Shown: one piece after another, positions 8,007-16,057 of the stretch
Numbering within the stretch: the stretch's first letter is position 1
How the letters are laid out: each line of letters opens with the position of its first letter
NCBI GenBank assembly: GCA_003511125.1
Contig: DOJV01000050.1
Coordinates: forward strand, 1 to 22,329
Direction: 5' to 3'
Length of the DNA stretch: 22,329 bases
Source of the DNA: Candidatus Uhrbacteria bacterium
Lineage (GTDB): Bacteria > Patescibacteriota > Patescibacteriia > UBA9934 > GWF2-40-263
The notes under the pieces: generated by a model
What the model saw: the letters and a program-made list of their open reading frames with translations, nothing else
Database searches by the model: none
Told to the model about the DNA's origin: nothing
Translations under genes and position numbers: made by a program

Positions 8007-9746
8007 TTAATTATTCTCTTCCAGAAACCGCAAATAACAATCTTTACAAAATACTCGCCTCTCCCCAAAAGACGGATTTCGATAGGAAACCGTTTCTTTC
8101 TGACAATTGGCGCAAGGTTTAACTTCTGGTTCTGGCGAATTTGAGGTGCGGATAAGAGCTTTTAAACGACGTAAAAAATGTTCTCGGGGAAAAGCCATTT
8201 TCTGATTTTTGTAAAAAGCCATTTCGCCAGAGACGACACTGAAGGGACGGTTGAGAATTGGATCGAGAATTGGTTTGCCAACAAAAGTTTTTTCGTCGAT
8301 CTCGGACAAACGGTCGGGGATGTTTTTTACATCAATCGAAGGTAAGTCGGCGATGGCGCCGCTTGGGCCAATAACCGCCCCGCGTTTTGGATCAAAACGC
8401 GGGGCTTGATAACGCGTAAGCTCGGCCTCGGAGTAACCGAAGAAGGCATCGCCCATAGAATACTCTAAACCATTTTCCGAAAAAGCCGCCGAAAAATATT
8501 CGCCGTATTCACCGCGTTCAAGCATGACGCATTTGAGTTCATCGACTCGTTGCCAATATTCCTCCTCGGAATATTGAACATTAAAAATACAAAAACGCTT
8601 TTTTCGTAAACCAACACAAGCAAAACAATTTTCACAGTCATAACAATCCAAACAATACTCCAGATTCAAACAACGCCAACAGCGAAAACAAAACCGTAAC
8701 TGACTACCACCGACAACGTCGCAGGTATAATAAGCATCGCTACCCCAACCAACCCAAGCCACAAAAGCCGAATCACGATGTTCTTCGGAAATCCAACAGT
8801 GAAACATATCAGTCGATTTTCCATGCCAATAACATTCTTTACAGCGAGTTGATTCTTCCAAATACTCACCAGAACTCTCGGACGAACCGATATTAAAATT
8901 CTCTGGCCAGACCGCAGTTTTCATTAGGTCTTGAAACTTTTTTTGATGTTTGAGCAAAACCGATTGGCAAGACAAATCGATTTCTGAAATTTTTTTCTCG
9001 TATTCTTCGCGAGTTAGTTGTTGATTGAAAAAAACGTATTTTTTATTGCGAGCGTTAGTCGCGCCAAAACAATTTTCACAGTTACGGCAATCAAAAAGAA
9101 AACTCGAATTTATACAATCGCGACACTCAAAAGAAAAAGCGCAACGGAACATGTTGTTGACCCGATTGGTTTGATAACACCGTTGACTGTTTTTAGTGTT
9201 AGTGACATCGACACAATCTTCACTAAAAAGCGCCAGAGCCGGATAAAAACAACGCTTGGCGCCACAAAGACTGAAAACCATGTAAGAGTCTTCACTGCTA
9301 ATATAGTCAACGCCGATACAGTCTTTATTGCTACCGTCATCACGACAAGCACTGACCGGAACACCGTGCACCAGGCCGAGCATTTGCTCAAAGAACGGTT
9401 TGATCGGATCCAAACTTGATTCCTGACGCAAAAAATCTTCGCTCATCCATTCTTTGTCCGGCAAAACCTGAAAAGGACTGTCGGGGTGAACAAAGCTCAA
9501 AATCGGCTTGCCGGTTTTGAAATGCGGCTTCCACCACAAAACCAAACCCGAAGCAAAACCTAAAAGTAAACGCAAACGAGCGCGAGGATGAAGTTTTGAG
9601 GGCGGGACATTGAAACGTTTGTACCAACCAATCTCCTCGTCGGTCATGTTCCAGGTTTCACTAGTGAGAGCACAAGTTCGTTCGCCGGGGATGAGTTGGT
9701 CGAGAATGGTTTTAATTTTTTTGTCGTAGTTGGGGGTTTTACTCAT
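8007..9746 (-). CDS. Cysteine-rich CPR family protein, paralog 4 (579 aa)
   Basis: Same family and order of modules. It has the longest cysteine ladder of the five: the second motif region reads CFRCWRCLNLEYCLDCYDC followed by ENCFACVG, eight cysteines mostly three residues apart. The N-terminal module has GERTC and TSETW, with LHPRARL where the wider family has the second zinc pair. C-terminal ribbon C545, C548, C567, C570, tail EENN. I chose the second in-frame ATG (9746) because it gives the MSKTPNYD start shared by the paralogs; the ATG at 9767 would add seven unaligned residues (MWIILQN). The 117-bp repeat begins right after the stop. No Shine-Dalgarno. Confidence 0.9.
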   Translation of the reverse strand: MSKTPNYDKKIKTILDQLIPGERTCALTSETWNMTDEEIGWYKRFNVPPSKLHPRARLRLLLGFASGLVLWWKPHFKTGKPILSFVHPDSPFQVLPDKEWMSEDFLRQESSLDPIKPFFEQMLGLVHGVPVSACRDDGSNKDCIGVDYISSEDSYMVFSLCGAKRCFYPALALFSEDCVDVTNTKNSQRCYQTNRVNNMFRCAFSFECRDCINSSFLFDCRNCENCFGATNARNKKYVFFNQQLTREEYEKKISEIDLSCQSVLLKHQKKFQDLMKTAVWPENFNIGSSESSGEYLEESTRCKECYWHGKSTDMFHCWISEEHRDSAFVAWVGWGSDAYYTCDVVGGSQLRFCFRCWRCLNLEYCLDCYDCENCFACVGLRKKRFCIFNVQYSEEEYWQRVDELKCVMLERGEYGEYFSAAFSENGLEYSMGDAFFGYSEAELTRYQAPRFDPKRGAVIGPSGAIADLPSIDVKNIPDRLSEIDEKTFVGKPILDPILNRPFSVVSGEMAFYKNQKMAFPREHFLRRLKALIRTSNSPEPEVKPCANCQKETVSYRNPSFGERRVFCKDCYLRFLEENN

Positions 9747-9770
9747 ATTTTGTAAAATTATCCACATCTA

Positions 9771-9798
9771 TTGATTTTTAAGATATTTATAGTATACT
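9771..9798 (+). promoter_or_regulatory. Plus-strand promoter of a short RNA-like unit
   Basis: TTGATT (9771-9776) and TATACT (9793-9798) are 16 bp apart, predicting transcription from about 9805. The palindrome AGTATACT at 9791-9798 would also offer a -10 on the minus strand for paralog 4, but no good minus-strand -35 box is visible. Confidence 0.5.
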
Positions 9799-9804
9799 AA
9801 AAAT

Positions 9805-9885
9805 ATGCCCTATAAAGGCATCCTGCCCGTGGATACGGGTCCGATGTCAAGACCCTCCCCGCTTTGCGCGCGTTGGGTCTTTTTA
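9805..9885 (+). ncRNA. Candidate small RNA, antisense to the 3' end of the NYN gene
   Basis: From the predicted start the RNA would fold into three consecutive hairpins: ATGCC/GGCAT (9805-9809 with 9817-9821), CCCGT-GGAT-ACGGG (9826-9839), and a terminal AAGACCC/GGGTCTT stem (9849-9855 with 9875-9881) that runs into a T tract. Promoter, compact folded body and terminator in about 115 bp suggest a small RNA gene. It overlaps the last 75 or so bases of the minus-strand NYN reading frame. A 36-codon plus-strand frame (ATG at 9805, stop near 9915) reads through the terminator, so I do not call it. I match it to no known RNA family. Confidence 0.45.
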
Positions 9886-9886
9886 A
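9849..9886 (+). terminator. Intrinsic terminator of the candidate small RNA
   Basis: 7-bp stem AAGACCC/GGGTCTT with a GC-rich 19-nt interior (containing the small stem CGC-TTT-GCG), followed by TTTTT and an AT-rich run. Confidence 0.6.
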
Positions 9887-10353
9887 TTATAGCGATGTAT
9901 TTTTTAATTCGTTGAGCAGAAACTGTTAAATCCGCTCCGGCTTTCAATTCTGTTCTAGTGTGACCATCGTGAACTAAAATAACTTTCTTGTTTCTTTTTT
10001 CTTTCAAAAAACGCAAAAGAGCCAAAAAATCGTTATCGCCACTAAAAAGACAAACTGTGTCGTAATTTTCAGAAAGACGAATCGCGTCGATACTCAACTC
10101 GACATCGAAATTACATTTTGGTATTCGGATAAACCGACCGGACGAATCTTCGTTGATCAATCGTAAATTATTTGCGTCTTTTACAGGATCAAGACGGTGC
10201 TTAATCCACTGAATAGGTTTAGTAACCGCGACATGAAAAAATTTCCTGGCTTTAACGATTAAATGCAACGAGGCGGACTTTCCAGCGTCAAAACCGTAAT
10301 AAAAATAACTTCGATTTGAAAAACGCGAAATGGTAGTTGATAATCGTTCTAAG

Positions 10354-10513
10354 TCAACTACCACCGACTTCGTCGGTGGCTTGTTGGTTGGATAAGAGCT
10401 ACGCTCATTGAATCGGTTGGTTGGTTGTTGGTTTTTTGGCATATCGGAATCGAGCAAGGACTTCGTCTTAAATGGAAACCGTTGCCGGCTTCGCCGGCGG
10501 TTTATTGCGGGAA
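10354..10513. mobile_element. 160-bp hairpin-rich insertion in the NYN gene
   Basis: Flanked by the 5-bp direct repeat GTTGA (minus strand), at 10514-10518 and 10354-10358. It contains four palindromes whose minus-strand loops are GAA or GTA: GCCGGC-GAA-GCCGGC, set in an outer AAACCG/CGGTTT stem (near 10476-10503); GAC-GAA-GTC (near 10460-10468); GAGC-GTA-GCTC (near 10396-10406); and CCACCGAC-GAA-GTCGGTGG (10361-10379). No open frame of any length and no long terminal inverted repeat. Palindromes close to both ends and a short flanking direct repeat resemble non-autonomous relatives of IS200/IS605 or REP elements; this is inference. 160 is not a multiple of 3, which explains the frameshift. 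Confidence 0.72.
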
Positions 10514-10691
10514 TCAACCGACCATTTTTCGTCAACAGACAAAGCCGCACCGTCAAGATTCCTCTGATCTTTCTCGAACCAGTGGTTAATGTTTCCAAAA
10601 TCCAAAAAACAAAAAATTCTTCCAAATTTTTCCTTACCTATTTCCAGCTCCTCCCGAAGGCGTTCGTTTTTAAAATCTTCGAAATCCACAA

Positions 10692-12416
10692 TTAATTATT
10701 TTCTTCGAGATGTTTTAGATAACACTCCTGACAAAAAACTTTTCGCTCGCTAAAAGTAAAATTCTTATAAGTGACGATATCTTTTTTACAAAAATCACAA
10801 TTATATTTCATGGCTTCTGGAGAGTTGCTGAACCTGATTAAATTTTTAAGACGAGTTATAAAATGTTGACGCGGCAAGGGCCACTTTTTGTTTTTATAAA
10901 TTTCCAGTTCGGGTTTGGTAATACTGTAAAGACGATTGATTTCTGGATCAAAAATTGGTTGATTAACAATTTTATCAGCCTCGTCGAGATGGTTAGGAAT
11001 ATCGGCAACAGTCAACTGACTGTTTGGGGCCGGCGATAACAATTGGCCGCGGGCCGGATCAAGACGCGGGACTTGAAAAAGTTCTAATTCGGCTTCAGAA
11101 AAACCGCGGTAAATCTCGCCGCCGGAAAACTGAAAACCGCAAGGTGAAGTTTTGGCCGGAAAAAATCTTCCGTACTCGCCATCTTCGAGCATTTTGCATT
11201 TTAGTTTATCAACTAACGACCAATATTCTTCTTCGGTATACTGTTTATTAAGAACGCAGAATTTTTTTCTGAATAAATTCACACAAGCAAAACAGTTTTC
11301 ACACTCAACACAGTTAATACAATACTCACAATTAATAATCCGCGGACTGGCTTGGCAAAATTTTGAATCAGCCGAAAAAGAACCCCCCGTACACATATAG
11401 GCGCGACTAGCCTTGGCATTACCAGAGCAATAAACATTAGTCTCGGCCTCAATAGCAAAACGCGTATTAAAACAATCACTACTTTTTATTAAAAGATAAC
11501 CATTTTCGCAACGCAGACAGTTAATCAAACGATCACCGGAACTTTCCGGCGAATTTATGTTGAAATTCTCTGGCCAAATTCCTTGTTCTCTCCACAAACA
11601 AAAAAAGTCAGCTTTATATTTTTCAAAAACTTCGGCTTGAGACAAATCAATATCTTTGATTTTTTCACGATATTCGGCTTCACTTAATTGTTGATTGAAA
11701 AAGACGAATTTTTTGTGCCGCAAGTTAGTGCCACCAAAACAAAATTCGCAATCCTGACAATCAAAAAGAAACGAACTATCGCGGCAAGCCGACGAACAGA
11801 TAATAAAAAAACCATTGAAAATTTCCACCGACGCCGAAACCGAATGGGATTGAAAAATCTTATCACTACCACTGGCATCAATATCATCCTCGCCACCACC
11901 CAAAGTGCTAACATAAAAAGAATTCTTAACTTGAAAAGAACCAAAAACCGCGTGGCTGTTTAAAACATTAATACTGGCCACAACCGCCGTTGAATTTTCG
12001 ATCCCGCTATTGCGTGTTGCGTCAATCGGGGTCTTGGTTTGAATTTCAAAAAGCTGTTCCAAAACCGAACGCTGACTATCCGGCTCTTGTCCATATTCGG
12101 TGTTATCTAACTCGTAAAACTCTTTATCCGAAACCACTGGAAAAGGCGAATCCGGATGAATCGCCGAAAGAATTGGCTGGCCGGTTTTAACGTGAGCTTT
12201 CCAAAAAGCCGCGAAGCCAGTATTGAAACCGTTTAGATAGTTCATCAAAACATCGGGGGCGACCGTGGTCGGCGGAACCTTGAAATCGCGACAGATGTCG
12301 ATTTCTTTTTGGGTTAAATTCCAAATTTTGCCAGTCAGCGCGCAAACCCGCTCGCCAGGCTTGAGCTCGGCAAGGATTTTGGCGACAGCGACGTCGTACT
12401 GCGGAGTGTGAGACAT
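10692..12416 (-). CDS. Cysteine-rich CPR family protein, paralog 5 (574 aa)
   Basis: First gene of the array in the direction of transcription and the most divergent copy. It starts MSHTPQYD; the N-terminal module has GERVC and TGKIW, then DFKVPPTTVAP. First cysteine motif DCQDCEFCFGGTN, second INCEYCINCVECENCFACVN with six cysteines at three-residue spacing. C-terminal ribbon C540, C543, C562, C565, tail EENN. The central region (about 140-230) again shows short hydrophobic/polar strands such as NSTAVVASINVLNSHAVFG, which suggests a beta-solenoid. It is separated from the ATPase gene upstream by 200 bp with no terminator seen; a weak -10-like TATAAC lies near 12467-12472. Function unknown. 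Confidence 0.9.
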   Translation of the reverse strand: MSHTPQYDVAVAKILAELKPGERVCALTGKIWNLTQKEIDICRDFKVPPTTVAPDVLMNYLNGFNTGFAAFWKAHVKTGQPILSAIHPDSPFPVVSDKEFYELDNTEYGQEPDSQRSVLEQLFEIQTKTPIDATRNSGIENSTAVVASINVLNSHAVFGSFQVKNSFYVSTLGGGEDDIDASGSDKIFQSHSVSASVEIFNGFFIICSSACRDSSFLFDCQDCEFCFGGTNLRHKKFVFFNQQLSEAEYREKIKDIDLSQAEVFEKYKADFFCLWREQGIWPENFNINSPESSGDRLINCLRCENGYLLIKSSDCFNTRFAIEAETNVYCSGNAKASRAYMCTGGSFSADSKFCQASPRIINCEYCINCVECENCFACVNLFRKKFCVLNKQYTEEEYWSLVDKLKCKMLEDGEYGRFFPAKTSPCGFQFSGGEIYRGFSEAELELFQVPRLDPARGQLLSPAPNSQLTVADIPNHLDEADKIVNQPIFDPEINRLYSITKPELEIYKNKKWPLPRQHFITRLKNLIRFSNSPEAMKYNCDFCKKDIVTYKNFTFSERKVFCQECYLKHLEENN

Positions 12417-12616
12417 ATCGGTTATTGTCTTCGAAATATTTAAACCTCAAGAGGAAAACTAACAGTTATAAAATAAACCAGACGGAGTTGAGCATCCGCC
12501 TTTTCCCAAACCAACAAATTTTTATAAGGTTGATCCTTCACAATCTTCCCCTCCCTTAGCTTCGCCGAAGCGTGGCGTAGGCAAGTTTAATTCCCTTTCC
12601 ACCCCTTTCCATCACT
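12417..12616. other. Intergenic gap between the ATPase unit and the paralog array
   Basis: No gene is seen. It holds a 13-bp palindrome GCTTCGCCGAAGC (12559-12571), similar in style to the CTTCG/CGAAG hairpins inserted in the NYN gene, next to a short GTGGCGTAGGC run. No T tract follows, so it is not an intrinsic terminator. Only a weak promoter-like TATAAC (minus strand, about 12467-12472) precedes paralog 5. Confidence 0.5.
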
Positions 12617-14029
12617 TTACACAACAATTTCACTTTCTTCCACCTTCACCGCCTGCGCGTTAATCTCCTTATCTCCCTGCTCCAATTCGGCTGTCACCTC
12701 GGCTCTCGTTTTGGCGTAAGTCTCACGCGCCTCTTCAATAATATCCTTAGAAAAAGTCTCGTGCCGCGGCGTGGTGACTTCTAGAACATCGGCCGAGAAA
12801 GGATCGAAACGTCTGCCGTCAATGGTCATTTTGACATAAATCTCGCGCGCTCCAAGGTTGATGATGTCGTGCATGTCAAAAATCGGCGCCAGCTCGTCTT
12901 TTAAAATTTTCGCGTCATCGGCACCGATTTGAAAAGTGATGATTGAAGCGACGTTGCCGAATAACGAAGCTTTTAACGAAGTTTCCAACTGACATAAATT
13001 TTGGTTGGCGACAGTCACGGCAATACCGAATTTGCGTGATTCGGACAAAAGGTTTTCAAACGTTTTTGTGGCAATGTTTTGAAACTCATCGACGTACAAA
13101 TAAAACGACTGACGCAAATGTTGCGGCAGGTTAATGCGTTTCATCGAAGACTGTTTGATTTTAGTAATCAAGGTTGCGCCAAAGAAGGCCGAAACATCAT
13201 CGCCAAGCAATCCTTTGGACAGGTTTACCAAAACGATTTTTCGCTCTTGCATGAAACGATAAAAATCGATCTTGTTTTCTTTTTGTCCGAAAATATTGCG
13301 CATTAGCGGATCTGCGAGAAGTTGACCTAGTTTATTCAAAAGCGGCGACACCGCCTCGGCATCGTAACGCTGCGACCATTCCGGAAACTCGATCGCCCAA
13401 AAACGACGGACAACGCTGTCTTTTATGTGTTCGATAACCTTACTGCGAAAACGACCGCTCGATAAAAGCGAAACCATTCCATTGATGGTGCCGGCCGGAT
13501 AATCAATCATGGCCAAAGTTGTCATGCGCAACAAGTGTTCTACACGCGGTGTCCAGTCGGAACCGAATTGCTTTTTGAAAATTTCCAAAAATTCGTTAGT
13601 CACCGGAAAACGATCTTCCTCGGCAACATTGGCAATCGGATTAAAAGAAATCGGGAAATCGCGGTCGCCCGGATTAATCAAAACCACATCATCCAAGCGT
13701 TCCTCTGGAATAAAATCAATGATGCTTTGAATTAAATCACCGTGCGGATCAAAAATACAAACACCGTGACCAAAAAAAACATCGGCGCGAATCAACAATT
13801 CCAATAACTTGGTTTTGCCGACACCGCTTTTACCAATGACATATAAATGACGAGTGCGATCTTTTCGTTTGATGCCGAAAATCTGTTTTTTATTGGAAAT
13901 TCCTTGACTAAAATTCGACCGGCCAAACAAAGAAATTTCTTCGGCCGGAGTATTGTCTTTAGTCGGCAAAGCGGCTGGTGGTTCATGGCGACGAGCGACA
14001 ATTTGGTCTTCTTGTTGAGGATAGTCCAT
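12617..14029 (-). CDS. VirD4/TraD-like ATPase, short paralog (470 aa)
   Basis: P-loop ATPase of the type IV secretion coupling-protein class (TraD/VirD4, HerA-FtsK superfamily), which pumps DNA or hands substrates to a secretion channel. Walker A GKSGVGKT at 66-73, Walker B FYLYVDEF at 309-316 (D314, E315), sensor-like AVTVANQNL downstream. DPHGD (94-98) and NLSKG (269-273) are shared with the gene upstream. No membrane segment is visible, unlike classical VirD4, so a separate anchor is likely. The C-terminus is short and Glu-rich, without the zinc ribbon of its paralog. It starts 24 nt after that paralog's stop. Both probably act together with the DUF8128-like protein. Confidence 0.9.
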   Translation of the reverse strand: MDYPQQEDQIVARRHEPPAALPTKDNTPAEEISLFGRSNFSQGISNKKQIFGIKRKDRTRHLYVIGKSGVGKTKLLELLIRADVFFGHGVCIFDPHGDLIQSIIDFIPEERLDDVVLINPGDRDFPISFNPIANVAEEDRFPVTNEFLEIFKKQFGSDWTPRVEHLLRMTTLAMIDYPAGTINGMVSLLSSGRFRSKVIEHIKDSVVRRFWAIEFPEWSQRYDAEAVSPLLNKLGQLLADPLMRNIFGQKENKIDFYRFMQERKIVLVNLSKGLLGDDVSAFFGATLITKIKQSSMKRINLPQHLRQSFYLYVDEFQNIATKTFENLLSESRKFGIAVTVANQNLCQLETSLKASLFGNVASIITFQIGADDAKILKDELAPIFDMHDIINLGAREIYVKMTIDGRRFDPFSADVLEVTTPRHETFSKDIIEEARETYAKTRAEVTAELEQGDKEINAQAVKVEESEIVV

Positions 14030-14053
14030 AGGGTTACGAAACTACGAAATTAT

Positions 14054-15952
14054 TTACCAAGGAAACACGTCGTCTTTTGATTTTGGCGGGAGATTTGGAC
14101 GAACTGGTTGGTTTTGTTGTGGTGGTTTGTTTCCGTTTCCGCCTCCATCTGGTTTATGACGACGACGGCGTTTATTGCGATCACCAGAAGGTTGCCCAAC
14201 CGGTAATGGCGACGGTGGTTGCGGCTGTTTTAACTCTTGCGTTAAAAAATCATCGGGCATTTTTGGTAAACTTGGTGAAACGGCCGCTGGTTTTTCTGCG
14301 GGCTTTAAAGCAGACAGACTAACAGTTGCTTCGCTTTCTTTTGTAACCAATGATCCGTCTTTAATTGCTGGCGCAGCCGCGACAACTCGCCGTGGTTCGC
14401 GCGGCCGTTCGTCGGAGTGACCTTTGCCGCTTTTGCGCTCTTCGCGCACAAGCTCGATGCAATCCTCGCAATAAATCGGCCGCGATTTGTCTAACTCGAC
14501 CGGCAAAATCATGTGTTTGTTGCAACGAGTGCAATCGTATTCAAACAACGGCTTGTTGCCGAATTTTTTTGTGGCTTTGCGCTTGGCATCAGCTTCTTCA
14601 AATTTCTTTTCCACTTCATCTGCTTCTTTTGGCGCCCTGACCTCCACTCCGCCACCCTCGGCTTCGCTCCAAGCCATAATTTCTTCGGCCACGATATCAC
14701 GCGGTCGGGCATAAGTGTCCCGAGAAATCTTAATGACGGCTTCCATGGAATTGGTTTTTTGAACGATTGGTGGCAAGGTTAGGGCGGAAAATGGTTCCGA
14801 GGCCACACCATCAATCATTAATCGCAAATAAATTTCATATTTAGCCAGATTTACCAAGTCTTCCGGAGTAAATCGCGGCATAAATTCAGTTTCCAAAAAA
14901 GCCGCGTCCGGCGAACCGACACGAAACATCATAATGGTACCGACGTTTCCGAAAACCGCGGCGCGAACTTCTTCGGTCAACTGCTCGATGTACTGGTGAG
15001 CCATAATTAGCGCCAGCCGATATTTACGAGCCTCGGACAAAATTGAAGCAAAACTTTCTGTGGCAAAGTTCTGAAATTCGTCGATATAAAGGTAAAAGTC
15101 GCGGCGCTCGATTTCGGGAATGTCGACACGTTCCATGGCACAAAGCTGCATTTTGGTAATCAACATACCGCCGAGCAGCTTCATGGCGTCTTCACCAATT
15201 CGGCCTTTGGAAAGGTTGACGATAAAAATCTTACTGGAGTCCATGATTTCCCGCGGCTTTAGAGTGGAATTGACTTGGGCGACAATATTACGAACAATCG
15301 AGGTGGAAAGAAATTGACCAACTTTGTTTTGAATTGGCGCGATAGCTTCGGTACGAAACTTGGGTTCCCATTGCTCAAACTCGGTTATCCAAAAAGCCTT
15401 AACCACCGGATCTTTAAGATTTGAAACCATGCGCACACGAAAATCTCGATCGACCAGCAGGCGATTAACGCCCATCAGAGTATTACCGGGATTTTCGAGC
15501 AGGGTCATAATACAGTTGTTCAAAATATGCTCCATGCGCGCGCTCCAAACATCTGGCCAGATTTTTTTGAACACTCCCATAAGACCGGAAGCGATAACGT
15601 GACGGGTATTGGGATCGGAAGATTCCAAAATATTAAAACCCATGGGAAATTCCGTGTCAGACGGACAAAAATAAACCACGTCTTTTTGACGCCACTCGGG
15701 GATATAATTAATGAGTTTTTCGGCTGTGTCGCCGTGCGGATCAACGTAAGCGCAACCGTGACCAAAATAAATATCGGCCAAAATCATGTTTTCGAGCAAA
15801 GTCGTTTTGCCCATACCGGTTTTACCAATAACATAAGTATGCCGACGGCGGTCATCGGTTTTAATACCAAACTTTCGTAACTCATTGCGATAGTTGGTGC
15901 GAGCAAAATAAATTACATCGTTCTCGTGATCGTGATCTTCGTAAGCAGGCAT
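14054..15952 (-). CDS. VirD4/TraD-like ATPase with C-terminal zinc ribbon (632 aa)
   Basis: Walker A GKTGMGKT at 43-50, DPHGD at 71-75, NLSKG at 246-250, Walker B FYLYIDEF at 286-293 (D291, E292) and a MAHQY-type sensor at 317-321. The ATPase core ends near 420. An acidic/basic linker, possibly coiled coil (440-462), leads to a zinc ribbon C474, C477, C495, C498. A long low-complexity tail rich in Pro, Lys, Arg and Gly follows; it is probably disordered and may contact nucleic acid. Again no membrane helix. It is one of two adjacent ATPases that clearly arose by duplication. From memory, this pair next to a DUF8128 protein is a common CPR arrangement; the substrate is unknown. Confidence 0.92.
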   Translation of the reverse strand: MPAYEDHDHENDVIYFARTNYRNELRKFGIKTDDRRRHTYVIGKTGMGKTTLLENMILADIYFGHGCAYVDPHGDTAEKLINYIPEWRQKDVVYFCPSDTEFPMGFNILESSDPNTRHVIASGLMGVFKKIWPDVWSARMEHILNNCIMTLLENPGNTLMGVNRLLVDRDFRVRMVSNLKDPVVKAFWITEFEQWEPKFRTEAIAPIQNKVGQFLSTSIVRNIVAQVNSTLKPREIMDSSKIFIVNLSKGRIGEDAMKLLGGMLITKMQLCAMERVDIPEIERRDFYLYIDEFQNFATESFASILSEARKYRLALIMAHQYIEQLTEEVRAAVFGNVGTIMMFRVGSPDAAFLETEFMPRFTPEDLVNLAKYEIYLRLMIDGVASEPFSALTLPPIVQKTNSMEAVIKISRDTYARPRDIVAEEIMAWSEAEGGGVEVRAPKEADEVEKKFEEADAKRKATKKFGNKPLFEYDCTRCNKHMILPVELDKSRPIYCEDCIELVREERKSGKGHSDERPREPRRVVAAAPAIKDGSLVTKESEATVSLSALKPAEKPAAVSPSLPKMPDDFLTQELKQPQPPSPLPVGQPSGDRNKRRRRHKPDGGGNGNKPPQQNQPVRPNLPPKSKDDVFPW

Positions 15953-16057
15953 AGGTGGTGAGGTGAAGTGGAGTTATTAAGTTGTTGAGTGATTGAGTGA
16001 TTTGGTGATTGAGTGTTTTTTATCATGGAGACCGAAAGTTCAATCCCTCTTCCCTTC

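Larger units (their letters stand above)
9810..10689 (-). pseudogene. NYN-domain (LabA/PIN-like) nuclease gene broken by a 160-bp insertion
   Basis: The 5' part (GTG at 10689) encodes GRIFCFLDFGNINHWF, the first NYN strand with its acidic residue, and then stops (TAA) inside the insert at about 10468-10470. The 3' part, in another frame, encodes VDLERL, the YFYYGFD strand, VELSIDAIRL and LFSGDNDFLALLRFLKE, the remaining NYN acidic motifs. Removing 160 bp between two GTTGA copies joins the parts as KWSVDLERL in one frame and gives a protein of about 239 aa. NYN proteins are metal-dependent RNases. As it stands no single product carries both halves of the active site. The last 22 or so residues lie opposite the candidate small RNA and look unlike the family. 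The GTG is 2 nt after the paralog 5 stop. An assembly error or an excisable state is possible. Confidence 0.82.

Noticed and set aside
9805..9915. Plus-strand 36-codon frame starting MPYKG
   Set aside because: It passes through the intrinsic terminator and its stems, has no Shine-Dalgarno and resembles no family that I know.
9810..10625. Minus-strand frame of 271 codons taken as an intact gene
   Set aside because: Its first 90 or so codons are an out-of-frame reading of the NYN start and of the hairpin insertion; only the part from VDLERL on is NYN-like.
12540..12600. Terminator after the short ATPase gene
   Set aside because: The palindrome GCTTCGCCGAAGC has no following T tract on either strand.
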